DNA of 64,000 nucleotides, from positions 342,943-406,942 of the forward strand of contig NZ_RZOY02000006.1 of NCBI RefSeq assembly GCF_004022705.2. Reading direction: 5' to 3'. This document shows, one piece after another, positions 10,084 to 19,347 of this stretch. The position numbers and the translations under genes were made by a program. The DNA comes from Mesorhizobium sp. M2D.F.Ca.ET.226.01.1.1. GTDB taxonomy: Bacteria > Pseudomonadota > Alphaproteobacteria > Rhizobiales > Rhizobiaceae. Below the pieces are notes generated by a model, which saw nothing but the letters and a program-made list of their open reading frames with translations, was not told the DNA's origin and did no database searches. The stretch's first letter is position 1. Each line of letters starts with the position of its first letter.

Positions 10084-10869
10084 ATGCTGTTCGGCAAGAC
10101 GATCCTCATCACCGGCGTCGCCTCGGGCATCGGCGCCCGCACGGCGGAACTGGCGGGCCAGCTCGGCGCCCATGTGATCGGCGTCGACCTGCGCGAGCCA
10201 ACCGATCATCAGGGCATCTTCGTCAAGGCCGACATCTCGTCCAAAGCCGGCGTTGACGATCTTGTCGCGCAACTGCCGCAGCGTCTGGATGCGCTGTGCA
10301 ACGTCGCCGGCCTCTCCGGCAACACGGGCGCGGCATCGACGCTCGCTGTCAACTTCTACGGCCTGCGCGCGCTGTCGGAAGCGCTGGCGCCAAGACTTCG
10401 CGAGGGCGGCGCCGTCGTCAACGTCGCTTCGATCGCGGGCTTCGGCTGGCGCGCCAATCTCAACCGCGCCGCCTCGATGGTGAGCGTCGAAGGCTTTCCC
10501 GATGTCGCCAAGGTGATCGCCGACCACGCGGTCAAGAACGAGGAAGGCTATCCGGTCTCGAAGGAGCTCTTGCTCCTGTGGACCTTCCGCGCCGCGCATC
10601 AGGATCTGTTCAAGAGCCGTGGCATCCGCGTCAACGCGGTCAGTCCTGGTCCGGTCGAGACGCCGATCCTGAAACAGTTCCGGGCGGTCCTCGGCGATTC
10701 CAGGGTCGACAGCGATATCGCCCGGGTCGGCCGCGCCGGCACATCGGGCGACATCGCGCCGGTCGTGCTGTTCCTGTGCTCGGACGGCGCACGTTGGATC
10801 AACGGCGCCAACGTGCCCGTCGACGGCGGCCTTGAAGCATCGATAAGCGCCGAAGTGCTCGGCTTCTAA
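10084..10869 (+). CDS. SDR oxidoreductase, coniferyl-alcohol-dehydrogenase-like
   Basis: Short-chain dehydrogenase of 261 residues. The NAD(P) motif is TGVASGIG (residues 10-17) and the catalytic YPVSK has Tyr156 and Lys160; NAVSPGPVETPIL is the cofactor-binding loop after strand six. The long segment between the NVAS motif and the tyrosine is typical of the 3-alpha-hydroxysteroid/coniferyl alcohol dehydrogenase group. In this operon oxidation of an aromatic alcohol to an aldehyde is a reasonable guess, followed by the dehydrogenase next door. A GTG six bases upstream in frame is an alternative start. Substrate not proven. Confidence 0.72.
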   Translation: MLFGKTILITGVASGIGARTAELAGQLGAHVIGVDLREPTDHQGIFVKADISSKAGVDDLVAQLPQRLDALCNVAGLSGNTGAASTLAVNFYGLRALSEALAPRLREGGAVVNVASIAGFGWRANLNRAASMVSVEGFPDVAKVIADHAVKNEEGYPVSKELLLLWTFRAAHQDLFKSRGIRVNAVSPGPVETPILKQFRAVLGDSRVDSDIARVGRAGTSGDIAPVVLFLCSDGARWINGANVPVDGGLEASISAEVLGF

Positions 10870-10904
10870 TTTGTAGCGCTCCAGCAGGAGCGAGGGAGAG
10901 AACA

Positions 10905-12348
10905 ATGGATATCGGACTTCTGATCGACGGCGACGAGCGGGCGGCAACCGGCAAGGCCTCCTACGAGCGCCTGGACCCCTTCACCGGCAAGCTCGCGACA
11001 CGCGCCGCTGCTGCAAGCATTGCCGACGCCAACACCGCAGTCGATGCGGCGGCCGCTGCTTTCGATGCCTGGTCGAAGACCGGCCCCGGCGAGCGCCGGG
11101 CGCTGCTCTTGAAGGCAGCCGATGTGATGACTTCGAAAGTTGGCGAGTTCACGAAGCTGATGATGGAAGAGACCGGCGCCACCGGACCCTGGGCCGGCTT
11201 CAACGTCATGCTGGCCTCCAACATGCTGCGCGAGGCGGCCGCCATGACGACGCAGATCTCCGGCGAGGTTATTCCGTCGGACAAGCCGGGCACGCTGGCC
11301 ATGGCGATCCGTCAGCCGGCCGGCGTCTGCCTCGGCATCGCGCCGTGGAATGCGCCGGTCATCCTCGGCACGCGCGCGCTCGCCATGCCGCTCGCCTGCG
11401 GCAACACCGTGGTGCTGAAGGCGTCCGAAATGTGCCCCGGCACGCACCGCCTGATCGGCCAGGTGCTGGTCGAGGCCGGCCTGCCGAAAGGCGCGGTCAA
11501 TGTCGTCACCAACGATCCGAAGGACGCGGCGGCAATCGTCGAGGTGCTGATCGCGCATCCGGCGGTGAAGCGCGTCAACTTCACCGGTTCGACCAAGGTC
11601 GGCCGCATCATCGCCGAGCTCTCCGGTCGCCACCTCAAACCGGCGCTGCTCGAGCTCGGCGGCAAGGCGCCACTGGTCGTGCTGGACGACGCCGACGTCG
11701 ACGCGGCGGTCAATGCCGCTGTTTTCGGCGCCTTCATGCATCAGGGCCAGATCTGCATCGACCGAACGCCTGATCGTCGACGAAAAGATCGCCGACGAAT
11801 TCGTTTCCAAGCTCGCCGCCCGTGCCTCAAAACTTCCAGCCGGCGATCCGCGCGGCCATGTCGTGCTGGGCTCACTGATTAGCAGCCAGGCCGCCGACAA
11901 GATGGAGGAGCTGATTGCCGACGCAACCGCCAAGGGCGCGAAGCTTGCCGCCGGCGGCAAGCGCACCGGCACGGTCGTCGAAGCGACGCTGCTCGATCAT
12001 GTGACGCCCGCCATGCGTGTCTATGCGGAAGAGTCCTTCGGCCCGGTGAAGCCGGTCATTCGCGTGAAAGGCGAGGACGAGGCGGTGCGCGTCGCCAACG
12101 ATACCGAATACGGCCTGTCGTCGGCCGTCTTCAGCCGCGACATTCGCCGCGCCATGGCTGTCGCCGCGCGCATCCAAGCCGGCATCTGCCACATCAACGG
12201 CCCGACCGTCGGCGATGAGGCGCAGATGCCGTTCGGCGGGGTGAAAGGCTCCGGCTACGGCCGCTTCGGCGGCAAGGCCTCGATCGCTGAATTCACCGAC
12301 CTGCGCTGGGTGACGATCGAGGATCCGGGCCAGCACTACCCGTTCTGA
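10905..12348 (+). pseudogene. vanillin/benzaldehyde-type aldehyde dehydrogenase, frameshifted
   Basis: NAD-dependent aldehyde dehydrogenase of the vanillin/salicylaldehyde dehydrogenase group, expected to turn an aromatic aldehyde into vanillate or 4-hydroxybenzoate for PobA and the pca genes. Residues 1-284 read in one frame from the ATG at 10905 (GAGGGAGAG upstream), through the PWNAPVILGTRALA cofactor region to the catalytic Cys284 in HQGQIC. Then the frame changes: the sequence after TGC reads ATCGACCGAA where homologous genes would need ATG-TCG-ACC-GAA, i.e. two bases are missing at 11757-11760. The rest (TERLIVDEKIADEF onward) continues in the +1 frame to 12348. Restored length would be 481 residues, full size. 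Either a genuine inactivated gene or a consensus error. Confidence 0.85.
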
Positions 12349-12353
12349 TTCTT

Positions 12354-12486
12354 CCTTCCCCCCTTGTGGGGGAAGGTGGCCGCGAAGCGGCCGGATGACG
12401 GGTGCTCCAGGGAAAGCCAGCGTCCGTGAAATGAGCATGGCGGCACAATCGCCAACGTCTCACTCCGCTGGAACACCCCTCATCCG
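12354..12486. repeat. composite palindromic intergenic repeat
   Basis: The gap between two convergent genes is nearly all hairpin. CCTTCCCCCC/GGGGGAAGG lies at 12354-12376, GGCCGC-GAA-GCGGCC at 12378-12392, and CGGATGACGGGTGCTCCA (12392-12409) pairs with 12469-12486 at 16 of 18 positions. This C-rich mosaic is common between rhizobial genes and could serve as a bidirectional terminator. Confidence 0.75.
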
Positions 12487-12488
12487 TC

Positions 12489-13343
12489 TCACCCCAGCGT
12501 CAACCCCGCCTTCTTCGCTTCCTCGCGCAGGAACGGCAGGCCGACCTCGATGACGTCGCGCGGATCCTCGGCCACCGGCCGCCACACCGCGAGACCGCCG
12601 GCGATGTCGACATCGACATGGTTCATGCTTTCAAGCGTGATCGCGCCCTGATAGCCGATGTCGGCGATCGCCTTCATGCAGGCCGCCCAGTTGAGCATGC
12701 CGCGCCCCGGCACGCCGCGATTGGCTTCCGACACATGCACATAGCCGAGATAGGGTGCTGCCGCCTCGAAGCCGGAACCGAAGCTCTCCTCCTCGATATG
12801 CATGTGGTAGGTGTCGAGATGGATGAAGATGTTATCGGCGCCGACCCGCTCGATGATCCGCGCCGCGTCGATGCCGCGGTTGATCAGATGCGTCTCGTAG
12901 CGGTTGCAGGGCTCGATGCCGAGCTTGAGGCTGCGCGACTTGGCCGATTTCGCCGCGCGCTCGAGGAAGCGGCACGTGCCATCGATCTCGCGCTGCGTCG
13001 GCGCCCGTCCGGTGGTCTTGCCGATCGTGCCGTAGGTGACCCCGCCAAGCGCCTCGGCGCCGACCTCATTGCAGACCTTGAAGGCAGGCTGCAGGAAGTC
13101 GAGCGCCTCGTCCGGCCGTTCGACCACGTCGAGCGCGCGCGGCAGGCCGAGCGATGGGATGAGCTCAACACGATAGTGGTTGGCGAAGCCGCGCGTGCGC
13201 TTGGTGTCGATCTCCTCGGGGCGCAGCAGCGGGATCTCCATCAGGCCGATGCCGAGCTCCTTCAGCCGGTCCATCTGCGGCTCGATGCGGGCAAGGTCCC
13301 AGACCGGAGCGATGGCGAAAGTGTGCAGTCCGAAGGTATTCAT
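12489..13343 (-). CDS. sugar phosphate isomerase/epimerase family, ketose 3-epimerase-like
   Basis: TIM-barrel protein of 284 residues resembling D-tagatose/D-psicose 3-epimerases. The four metal ligands of that family can be placed: Glu144 (LGIEPCNR), Asp177 (IHLDTYHMH), His203 (YVHVSEANRG) and Glu238 (TLESMNH), each exactly eight less than in the Pseudomonas tagatose epimerase. The ATG at 13343 follows the ATPase stop by one base; starts at 13361 or 13379 would lie within the ATPase gene. Co-transcribed with a sugar ABC transporter, so it probably interconverts the imported sugar. Exact substrate unknown. Confidence 0.82.
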   Translation of the reverse strand: MNTFGLHTFAIAPVWDLARIEPQMDRLKELGIGLMEIPLLRPEEIDTKRTRGFANHYRVELIPSLGLPRALDVVERPDEALDFLQPAFKVCNEVGAEALGGVTYGTIGKTTGRAPTQREIDGTCRFLERAAKSAKSRSLKLGIEPCNRYETHLINRGIDAARIIERVGADNIFIHLDTYHMHIEEESFGSGFEAAAPYLGYVHVSEANRGVPGRGMLNWAACMKAIADIGYQGAITLESMNHVDVDIAGGLAVWRPVAEDPRDVIEVGLPFLREEAKKAGLTLG

Positions 13344-13344
13344 A

Positions 13345-14117
<773 letters not shown>

Positions 14118-14121
<4 letters not shown>

Positions 14122-15110
14122 ACGCGTGACTCCTTCCGCACCTGGTACTGGTCGATGAAGACGGCCAGGATCAGCACCGCGCCGATCGCCATCTGCTGGT
14201 AGTAGGATTGCACCGCAAGCAGCGTCAGCCCGTTCTGCAAGACGCCCATGATCAGCGCGCCGATCATCGTGCCGAGGATCGAGGCGCGGCCGCCGAACAG
14301 GTTCGTGCCGCCGATGATCGCCGCCGTGATCGCGGTAAGCTCGTAGTTGATGCCGGCGGTCGGGTCGCCGGCATTGACGCGGGCGGTGAAGAGCAGGCCG
14401 GCGAGCCCGGCCAGCGCACCGGAGAGCGTATAGATAATGCGGCGATGATGCTCGACGCGAATGCCGGCCGCGCGCGCCGCACCCTCGCTATCGCCCAGCG
14501 CCAGCGTATGGCGGCCGAAGCGCGTATAAGCAAGCACCGCATGCGCGACGATCGCGGTGAGCACGAAGATAATGACCGGCATCGGAATGCCGAGCGGCCG
14601 GCCCTGGCCGATATAGACGATCTCGGGCGGCAATCCGTATATCGCCCTGCCCTGCGAGATGACCAGCGCCAGCCCGCGCGCCAGGCCCAGCATGCCGAGC
14701 GTGACGATGAAGGCTGGCACGAAGGCGCGGGTCACCAATTGCCCGTTGATGTATCCGGCAATCGCGCCGGCGAGGATGCAGGCAATCACCGCGAAGACCG
14801 ACGGCCAGCCGAGATTGACCGCGACGTAGGCACCCGCCACGCCGGCCAGTCCCATGACGGAGCCGAGAGACAGGTCGAGCCCGCCGGAGCCGATGACGAA
14901 GGTGGCGGCGATCGCCAGCACGCCGATCGTCGAGGTGGCGAGCAGGATGTTGAGGAAATTGCTGAGCGACAGGAAATAGGGCGACAGCACCGCCATCGCC
15001 GTGCTCAGCGCCAGAAGCACCACCAGCGACTCCAGCCTGATGTGGAGCCTTTCGACGGATGCGCGCTGCACCCGAGCCCAGAAGCCGGGCTGCGTCGTTT
15101 CGGAAGCCAT
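14118..15110 (-). CDS. sugar ABC transporter permease (RbsC/FrcC type)
   Basis: Membrane permease of 330 residues in the ribose/xylose/fructose family, with about nine hydrophobic segments. The cytoplasmic coupling loop contains the typical GDSEGAARAAGIRVEHHR, and the GGTNLFGGRASILGT signature lies near residue 260. Start taken at MASETTQ, about 139 bases after the binding-protein stop; that gap holds repeated TACTCCCC motifs. It likely forms a homodimer with the single-domain ATPase. Confidence 0.9.
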
Positions 15111-15120
15111 TTTCGACCCT

Positions 15121-15240
15121 TCGGGTAGGGGAATAAGGGAGTAGGTTAGTAGTGGAGTAGGGAAAGAAGGCGGCTGGGCCAAGCCTGCGAAGCGCAAACC
15201 ACGCTTTCCTACTCCCCTACTGCCTTACTCCCCTACTCCC
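15121..15240. repeat. TACTCCCC-type direct and inverted repeats
   Basis: Between the binding-protein and permease genes. TACTCCCCTAC is repeated exactly at 15210-15220 and 15226-15236, and G/A-rich counterparts (GGAGTAGGGAAAG and GTAGGGGAATAAGGGAGTAGG) on the upstream side can pair with it, giving an imperfect long hairpin. Such structures commonly stabilise the upstream binding-protein message; function here is inferred. Confidence 0.6.
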
Positions 15241-15249
15241 TTCCTTTCA

Positions 15250-16239
15250 CTACTTCACATATTGCAGCATCGGCTCCTTGCCGGCGTCGATCACGTCCTT
15301 GGTCAGCACCAGCGTCGGCACCGCGATGCTTTCCTCGACTTTCTCGCCCGCGAGCGCCTTCTTGACGTTCTCGACCGCCTGCTTGCCGACGAGATAAGGA
15401 AGCTGCGCGACTGAAGCGTTGAGGCGGCCTTCCTTGATCGACTTCACGGCATCGACATTGCCGTCGACGCCGATCATCGTCACCTGCTGGCCCTTGCCGG
15501 CCGCATAGACCGCTTCCACCGCGCCCAGCGCCATGCCGTCATTGGCACAGAAGATGGCGACGAGGTCGGGATGCGCCGTCAGCGTGTCGGTGGCGATCGA
15601 GGCGGCCTTGCCGCGATCCCAGTCGCCCGGCAGCGAGGCGACAATCTGGAGGCCAGGCGCCAGTTCCTTCAGCTTCTCGGCGAAGCCCTTGGCGCGCTTC
15701 TCGCCGGTGATGTTGCCGGAGAGGCCTTCGATGACCAGCACCGGACCCTTGGCGTCCTTGCCGAGCTTCTTGGCGAGATATTCGGCGCCCTGCGCGCCGG
15801 CGGCGATGTTGTCGGAGCCGATATGGAAGGTGACCTTGACGCCTTCTTTGTCGAGCACCGCCTGGTCGAGATTGTTGTCGAGGTCGACGATCTTGATGCC
15901 GGCCTCCTGCGCCGACTTCAGGCAGGGCAGAAGATTGGTCGAGTTGATGGCGGCGGTGATCATCGCCACGGGCTTGCGCTCGAGCATCGTGTTGCAGAGA
16001 TTGAGCTGCGGCTCGGCGGCCTGGTCGCTCTCGGCCGCCTGTTGGAAATATTTCACCCCGGCTTCCTTGGCCCCGTCCGCGACGCCCTGCGCCATCGCGC
16101 CCCAGAACGGGTTGGCCAGCGTCTTCATCAGCACGCCATATTCGCCATCCTCCGCTTTGGCGACGCCGATGGCCGAAAACGCCAGACCTACGCCCAATGC
16201 AAGGGTAAATCGATTTATCTTCAGGGTAAGCGATGTCAT
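15250..16239 (-). CDS. sugar ABC transporter substrate-binding protein
   Basis: Periplasmic binding protein of the ribose/galactose family (Peripla_BP_4), 329 residues. Sec signal: a basic start, a hydrophobic core LALGVGLAFSAIGV and AKA-ED cleavage near residue 29. The mature protein begins with the NPFWGAMAQGVADGAKEAG segment typical of sugar binders. Start chosen at MTSLTLKINR because GGAGG lies seven bases upstream; the longer open frame is discarded. A perfect 12-base palindrome TAAATCGATTTA lies within codons 8-12 and may be a LacI-family operator. Ligand unknown. Confidence 0.88.
   Translation of the reverse strand: MTSLTLKINRFTLALGVGLAFSAIGVAKAEDGEYGVLMKTLANPFWGAMAQGVADGAKEAGVKYFQQAAESDQAAEPQLNLCNTMLERKPVAMITAAINSTNLLPCLKSAQEAGIKIVDLDNNLDQAVLDKEGVKVTFHIGSDNIAAGAQGAEYLAKKLGKDAKGPVLVIEGLSGNITGEKRAKGFAEKLKELAPGLQIVASLPGDWDRGKAASIATDTLTAHPDLVAIFCANDGMALGAVEAVYAAGKGQQVTMIGVDGNVDAVKSIKEGRLNASVAQLPYLVGKQAVENVKKALAGEKVEESIAVPTLVLTKDVIDAGKEPMLQYVK
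16206..16217. promoter_or_regulatory. possible LacI-family operator inside binding-protein gene
   Basis: TAAATCGATTTA, a perfect 12-base palindrome 22 bases into the binding-protein coding sequence. Its core AAATCGATTT is the same as the palindrome upstream of the lacI-type gene at 17433-17442, suggesting a shared binding site. Confidence 0.5.
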
Positions 16240-16316
16240 TCCAGTCCTCCTTCTGATCTGGCGTGCCGGATGCCTTGGCCAGGCCGGCACCGTCCTTCCG
16301 TTGTCGACAATGGGGG

Positions 16317-17378
16317 CTATTGTCGGTCTCCTCCCCCGGAATGCGGGCCGCTGCCTGGCGAGCCAACGGATTCCCGCTCCAACACCTGGCAGGATTCGAG
16401 CCGTGCCGTGGGTGGTCCCATGGCGCCCTCGACCCTGCGAAACAAAAGGTTCATCGCCTCGCTGGCAATCCGGCGCACCGGCTGCACCACGGCGGCGATC
16501 GCCGGCCATGTCACCTGCATCCATTCGGCGTCGTCGAAGCCGACCAGCGAGATATCGTCCGGGCAGTGCCAGCCGCGCCGGCGAAACTCCGACAGCGCGA
16601 CGAGCGTGCCCTTCAAGAGCAGCGAATAAACGGCGGTCGGCCGCTCGCCTTGACCGAAATAGTCGCGCAGCGAGGACCTGAGCGGCTCGACGCTGACCTC
16701 CGATGTGATGACATCGATGCGCATCGACGGATTAAGCGCCAGCGCCTGGGAGCGAAAGCCCTCCAGGCGCGCGCGCACCGTCGCCGCCTGCTCGGCAAGG
16801 CCAATCACCAGGATATGGCTGTGGCCCTTTCCGACCAGCATCCGCGCCACCTCGGCGCTGGCAGCGGCGCTGTCGGCCGAGACCGTGTCGAAGGCGTCGT
16901 CGGAGAGCACGCGGTCGATCAGCACGCCGGTCATGCCGTTGGCTTTCATGAAATCGGCCGCCGGGCCATGCTCGTTGCGCACCGGCGCCAGCACCACGCC
17001 GGCAACGCGCCAGTCATGCATGCGGGCAAGGATCTCCGTCTCGCGCGCTTCCGATTCACGGCTCGATGCCGCGACCAGCGTATAGCCGCGCTGCTCGGCA
17101 AGGCCTTCCAGCTCGGTGACCATCTGGCCGAAGAACTCGCTTTCGAATTCCGGCATGATGGCGCCGATGATGCGGCGCTTGGCCCTGCGCATGTCGGAAG
17201 CCAAAGGATCGACGCGATAACCGAGACGCTCGACGGCATCGAGGACGCGCCGCGCGTTTTCCGGCTTCACCGTGGTGACGCCGGCCAGCACCTTGGAGAC
17301 GGTGGCCGCGGACACGCCGGCATGGCTTGCCACGTCGTGGATCGACGCACGTCGCTGCTGGACTTCGCGTTGCGCCAT
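16317..17378 (-). CDS. LacI-family transcriptional regulator
   Basis: 353 residues. N-terminal LacI headpiece at residues 11-58 with ASIHDVASHAGVSAATVSKV as helix-turn-helix and the hinge RLGYRVDPLASDMR, followed by a periplasmic-binding-protein-like sugar domain with the SLVGFDDAEWMQVTWPAIAAV signature. TGGAGGAGA precedes the ATG. It lies directly upstream of the binding-protein gene on the same strand and divergent from a dehydrogenase, so it probably controls both directions, with a sugar as inducer. Palindromes at 17433-17442 and 16206-16217 are candidate sites. Confidence 0.92.
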   Translation of the reverse strand: MAQREVQQRRASIHDVASHAGVSAATVSKVLAGVTTVKPENARRVLDAVERLGYRVDPLASDMRRAKRRIIGAIMPEFESEFFGQMVTELEGLAEQRGYTLVAASSRESEARETEILARMHDWRVAGVVLAPVRNEHGPAADFMKANGMTGVLIDRVLSDDAFDTVSADSAAASAEVARMLVGKGHSHILVIGLAEQAATVRARLEGFRSQALALNPSMRIDVITSEVSVEPLRSSLRDYFGQGERPTAVYSLLLKGTLVALSEFRRRGWHCPDDISLVGFDDAEWMQVTWPAIAAVVQPVRRIASEAMNLLFRRVEGAMGPPTARLESCQVLERESVGSPGSGPHSGGGDRQ

Positions 17379-17432
17379 TAATCTCCTCCAGAAAGCAGGT
17401 GCCTGCCCGCCTTCTCATCACTGTAACCGATA

Positions 17433-17462
17433 AATCGATTTTTCGCTGGTGTAAATCGTTTC
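17433..17462. promoter_or_regulatory. LacI-family operator pair in divergent promoter region
   Basis: AAATCGATTT (17433-17442) is a perfect palindrome; a second, degenerate copy AAATCGTTT lies at 17454-17462, centred about two helical turns away. Both lie between the lacI-type gene and the divergent dehydrogenase. The sequence class fits LacI-family operators with a central CG. Confidence 0.6.
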
Positions 17463-17522
17463 ATCCGGAGTAAAAAACACAGATGTGATTGACGCGATCC
17501 AATCGCGCCGGGAGGAAACATC

Positions 17523-18554
17523 ATGTCCGACAAAGCCTTGCCGCTGGTGATCAGCGCGCCCGAACCGCGCACGCTCGACCTGATCTTCACGCCGCCGCAG
17601 CTGGCGCTGTTTCGCAAAAAATATCGCATCGTCGAGACAACGCCAGAAGGCGTCGCAAAGTTGCCGCCGGATGTGCTGGCCGAAGCGCGCTACATCGTTG
17701 GCCAGCCGCCCATCGGCTCGGAAACGCTGCAAAAAATGACGGCGCTGCGCTGCATCTTCAATGTCGAGACCAACCTGCTGAACAACATGCCTTATGAGAC
17801 GCTGTTTGCCCGCGGCATCCATGTCGTCACCACCGGCCTGGTCTTTGCCGAACCGGTGGCGGAGCTCGGTCTTGCCATGGCGCTCAATTTGGCGCGCAAC
17901 ATCGTCGACGCCGACCTCGCGTTCCGCCAGGGCAAGGAATTGTGGGGCGGCGACGGCAACCAGACGGCGCGGCTGCTCTCCGGGGCCGATGTCGGCATCA
18001 TCGGCTTCGGCGACCTCGGCCGTGCGCTCAACCGACTGCTGACCGGCTTCCGCACCTGCACGAAGGTCTACGATCCGTGGCTGCCGCCGTCGATCCTGAT
18101 CGACAACGGCGTCGAGCCAGCTTCGCTCGACGAGGTGTTGTCGCAGAGCGATTTCGTTTTCGTCGTCGCTTCCGTCACCAGCGAGAACCAAGGGTTTCTC
18201 GGTGCGGACTCTTTTGCCAAAATGCGCAAAGGCGCGGCCTTCATCCTGCTCAGCCGCGCCGGCGTCGTCGATTTCGCCGCACTGATGGCGGCGGTGAAGA
18301 GCGGTCACATCGTCGCCGCCAGCGACGTCTTCCCCGAGGAGCCGCTGGCCAAGGACCATCCCGTCCGCGCCCTCCCCGGCTTCCTGCGCTCGGCACACCG
18401 CGCCGGCGCGCTCGACGTCGCCTTCAAGCGCATGGGCGACATGGTGCTGGAGGACATGGATCTGGTCGACCGCGGCCTGCCGCCGCTGCGCTCCAAGCGC
18501 GCCGAACGCGAGACCGTATCGAGGATGCGGTCGAAACCCGTCGACCGGAACTGA
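17523..18554 (+). CDS. D-isomer-specific 2-hydroxyacid dehydrogenase family protein
   Basis: NAD(P)-dependent oxidoreductase of 343 residues. Rossmann motif GIIGFGDLGRAL is about 155 residues in; the catalytic trio of the family can be seen as Arg in LSRAGVVD, Glu in DVFPEEPLA and His in FLRSAHRAGAL. GGGAGG precedes the ATG. Divergent from the LacI regulator, with candidate operators between them, so it is probably a step in catabolism of the sugar or sugar acid handled by the adjacent transporter. Substrate not predictable. Confidence 0.8.
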   Translation: MSDKALPLVISAPEPRTLDLIFTPPQLALFRKKYRIVETTPEGVAKLPPDVLAEARYIVGQPPIGSETLQKMTALRCIFNVETNLLNNMPYETLFARGIHVVTTGLVFAEPVAELGLAMALNLARNIVDADLAFRQGKELWGGDGNQTARLLSGADVGIIGFGDLGRALNRLLTGFRTCTKVYDPWLPPSILIDNGVEPASLDEVLSQSDFVFVVASVTSENQGFLGADSFAKMRKGAAFILLSRAGVVDFAALMAAVKSGHIVAASDVFPEEPLAKDHPVRALPGFLRSAHRAGALDVAFKRMGDMVLEDMDLVDRGLPPLRSKRAERETVSRMRSKPVDRN

Positions 18555-18564
18555 AGCTGCGGCG

Positions 18565-19347
18565 TCAGGCGACGAGATCGTCTCTCGCGACATGGCCTGC
18601 CGGTTGCCCGAAATTAGCCCCGAGCCAGGCGATCGCGCTGGCGACATCTTCGATGGCGAAGCGCGCCGCCGTCTCGCCTTGCGGCTTCACGCGGATCGAA
18701 ATTCCTCCGGCGGCATTGACCGTGTCGAAGCCGTTCTCGTCGGAGGTGTCGTCACCAAGGAACACAGGCCGCCTGCCGCTGAATGGATCGAGTTGCATGA
18801 AGCGCCGGATCGCGGCGCCTTTGGCGGCTTCGAGCGGCATCAGCTCGACGCCGGCATTGCCGGCGATCACGCGGTAGCCCTTCGGCAGGCGCGTAAGCGC
18901 CGCCTCGACCAGCTCCGTCGCCCGCGCCAGAAGCTGCGGTGCGGCTCTTGTGTGGATGGCGAGCACCGGTCCCTTGCGCTCGACATAGACGGCTTTGCTT
19001 GCCAGCTGCAATTCGATCTCGTCGGCGAGCGCCGCCATATCGGCCGGCGCGTCGGCTGCCTCTATCTTTCCATCCGGCGCGAGCCTGTGCTCCAGCCCGT
19101 AAAGGCCGGCGATGCGCAACTTCAACGGATCGAACAGGTGGTCGACGGCGGCGATCGAGCGTCCGGTGATGAAGGCGAGCGCGCCGTCGAGGCGACGCTC
19201 GATCCTTCCCAGGAGAGCGCGCAACTCCTCGCTGACAGATACCGCGTCGGGGTGCGGCGCGTGCTCCAGCAACGTGCCGTCAATGTCGAGGAAAAGCGCC
19301 CAGCGGCCTTCGGGAAGCGGCGGGGTGAGGTCTGCCTGGATGTTCAT
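18565..19347 (-). CDS. otsB: trehalose-6-phosphate phosphatase
   Basis: HAD-superfamily phosphatase, 260 residues, that dephosphorylates trehalose 6-phosphate to trehalose. Nucleophile motif LFLDIDGTLLEH (the DxD pair), motif II ITGRS and the acidic motif FLGDDTSDENGF are all present, with the cap domain between. The ATG overlaps the otsA stop by four bases (ATGA), so synthase and phosphatase are translationally coupled. It ends 10 bases from the convergent dehydrogenase gene. Confidence 0.94.
   Translation of the reverse strand: MNIQADLTPPLPEGRWALFLDIDGTLLEHAPHPDAVSVSEELRALLGRIERRLDGALAFITGRSIAAVDHLFDPLKLRIAGLYGLEHRLAPDGKIEAADAPADMAALADEIELQLASKAVYVERKGPVLAIHTRAAPQLLARATELVEAALTRLPKGYRVIAGNAGVELMPLEAAKGAAIRRFMQLDPFSGRRPVFLGDDTSDENGFDTVNAAGGISIRVKPQGETAARFAIEDVASAIAWLGANFGQPAGHVARDDLVA

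Noticed and set aside
12354..12486. Possible CRISPR or insertion sequence remnant
   Set aside because: No regular repeat-spacer pattern and no transposase; it is a known style of rhizobial palindromic intergenic mosaic.
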